Assembly: GCA_022394755.1 (NCBI GenBank)
Contig: JAGFCA010000095.1
Coordinates: 53,748 to 117,747, forward strand
Origin: Candidatus Poribacteria bacterium
GTDB lineage: Bacteria > Poribacteria > WGA-4E > WGA-3G
DNA: 64,000 bases
Reading direction: 5' to 3'
Positions 63,883-64,000 of the stretch are shown here, in pieces. Below the pieces are notes generated by a model. The model had not been told where the DNA came from and searched no databases. It worked only from the letters and a program-made list of their open reading frames with translations. The position numbers were made by a program, and so were the translations under genes. Position 1 is the first letter of the stretch, and every line of letters starts with the position of its first letter.

Positions 63883-63903
63883 GTTGAATTTGCGAAATTC
63901 AAC
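63883..63903. repeat. Perfect 9-bp inverted repeat
   Basis: GTTGAATTT and AAATTCAAC flank GCG. It could be a short hairpin or an operator. No T run follows on either strand, so it is not a standard terminator. Confidence 0.5.
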
Positions 63904-63916
63904 AGGAACAAAAGAT

Positions 63917-63943
63917 GTCGGGTTTCACTTCGTTCTACCCGAC
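63917..63943. repeat. GTCGGGT/ACCCGAC inverted repeat
   Basis: Two 7-base arms flank TTCACTTCGTTCT; the right arm is followed by CTAC. The GC-rich arms stand out from the AT-rich surroundings, as expected of a dispersed repeat unit, but only one copy is present in this window. Confidence 0.5.
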
Positions 63944-64000
63944 CTACAGACATTATTCACGAGTGTGAACATTGTGTCTAAAATTATCGAAAACTAAATA

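Larger units (their letters stand above)
63674..64000. other. Right-edge intergenic region with two inverted repeats
   Basis: Upstream of yebC, with no coding frame. It holds two adjacent perfect inverted repeats: GTTGAATTT/AAATTCAAC with a 3-base loop (63883-63903), and GTCGGGT/ACCCGAC with a 13-base loop (63917-63943). They are 13 bases apart. Confidence 0.6.

Overview
The window is an AT-rich chromosomal segment of a diderm bacterium. Signs of an outer membrane are a predicted beta-barrel protein, an RseB-like protein beside an ECF sigma factor and anti-sigma pair, YajC, and many exported proteins. The gene content mixes LamG, ThuA, CotH, sulfatase, creatininase, HpcH aldolase and sugar-epimerase families with MutS2, RNase HIII and PyrR. 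That mix resembles the Poribacteria/Planctomycetes part of the tree, and a marine Poribacteria-like lineage is my best guess. The guess rests on gene content only. No rRNA, phage, insertion sequence or CRISPR array was seen.

Layout. 1-3.4 kb: the 5' part of thiI (cut by the window edge), rnhC, an FMN reductase and an exported TPR protein. 3.4-5.9 kb: two divergent LamG paralogues. 6-9 kb: a sugar epimerase-like gene and nagB, facing a sigma-54 activator with a degenerate receiver. 9-10.7 kb: a gene-free stretch holding one copy of a dispersed repeat. 10.7-19 kb: a membrane protein, then the pyrimidine operon pyrR-pyrC-carA-carB plus one unknown gene, read leftwards behind a PyrR-type attenuator. 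19-28 kb: unknown exported proteins, an HpcH-type aldolase, a creatininase-family amidohydrolase, a GlnT-type glutamine synthetase, a polytopic membrane protein, a beta-barrel and thiG. 28-30 kb: a HEPN/MNT pair, a gene with an A7 frameshift and two tRNAs. 30-36 kb: mutS2-dnaG-rpoD. 36-39 kb: a beta-propeller protein, a membrane TPR protein, tRNA-Gly and a peroxiredoxin. 39.7-48.2 kb: iron-type ABC transporter genes without an ATPase, DUF4956, CotH, then ECF sigma factor/anti-sigma/RseB-like. 48-57 kb: a DUF899 protein, dienelactone hydrolase, SDR, ThuA, sulfatase, EcfT, MoaB and a double-VWA protein. 57 kb: the second copy of the dispersed repeat. 57.8-63.7 kb: a small unknown gene, maf and an IolB-like gene, converging on yebC-ruvC-ruvA-ruvB-queA-yajC.

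How parts work together. The pyr operon has a complete attenuation apparatus: an extended -10 promoter, a PyrR-binding hairpin and a U-tailed terminator. The ECF sigma operon and the cotH-like gene share a 35-base promoter-like motif with identical spacing, which suggests that the sigma factor controls itself and cotH. Three exported proteins, two LamG and one beta-propeller, end in the same short tag (consensus P-x-[DE]-K-L-[AT]-T-[TS]-W-[GA]-x-[IV]-K). This is the best candidate here for an undescribed sorting or recognition signal.

Limits. All calls come from reading the sequence. No database search, structure prediction or covariance model was run. Start codons were chosen from ribosome-binding sites and overlaps where these were visible.
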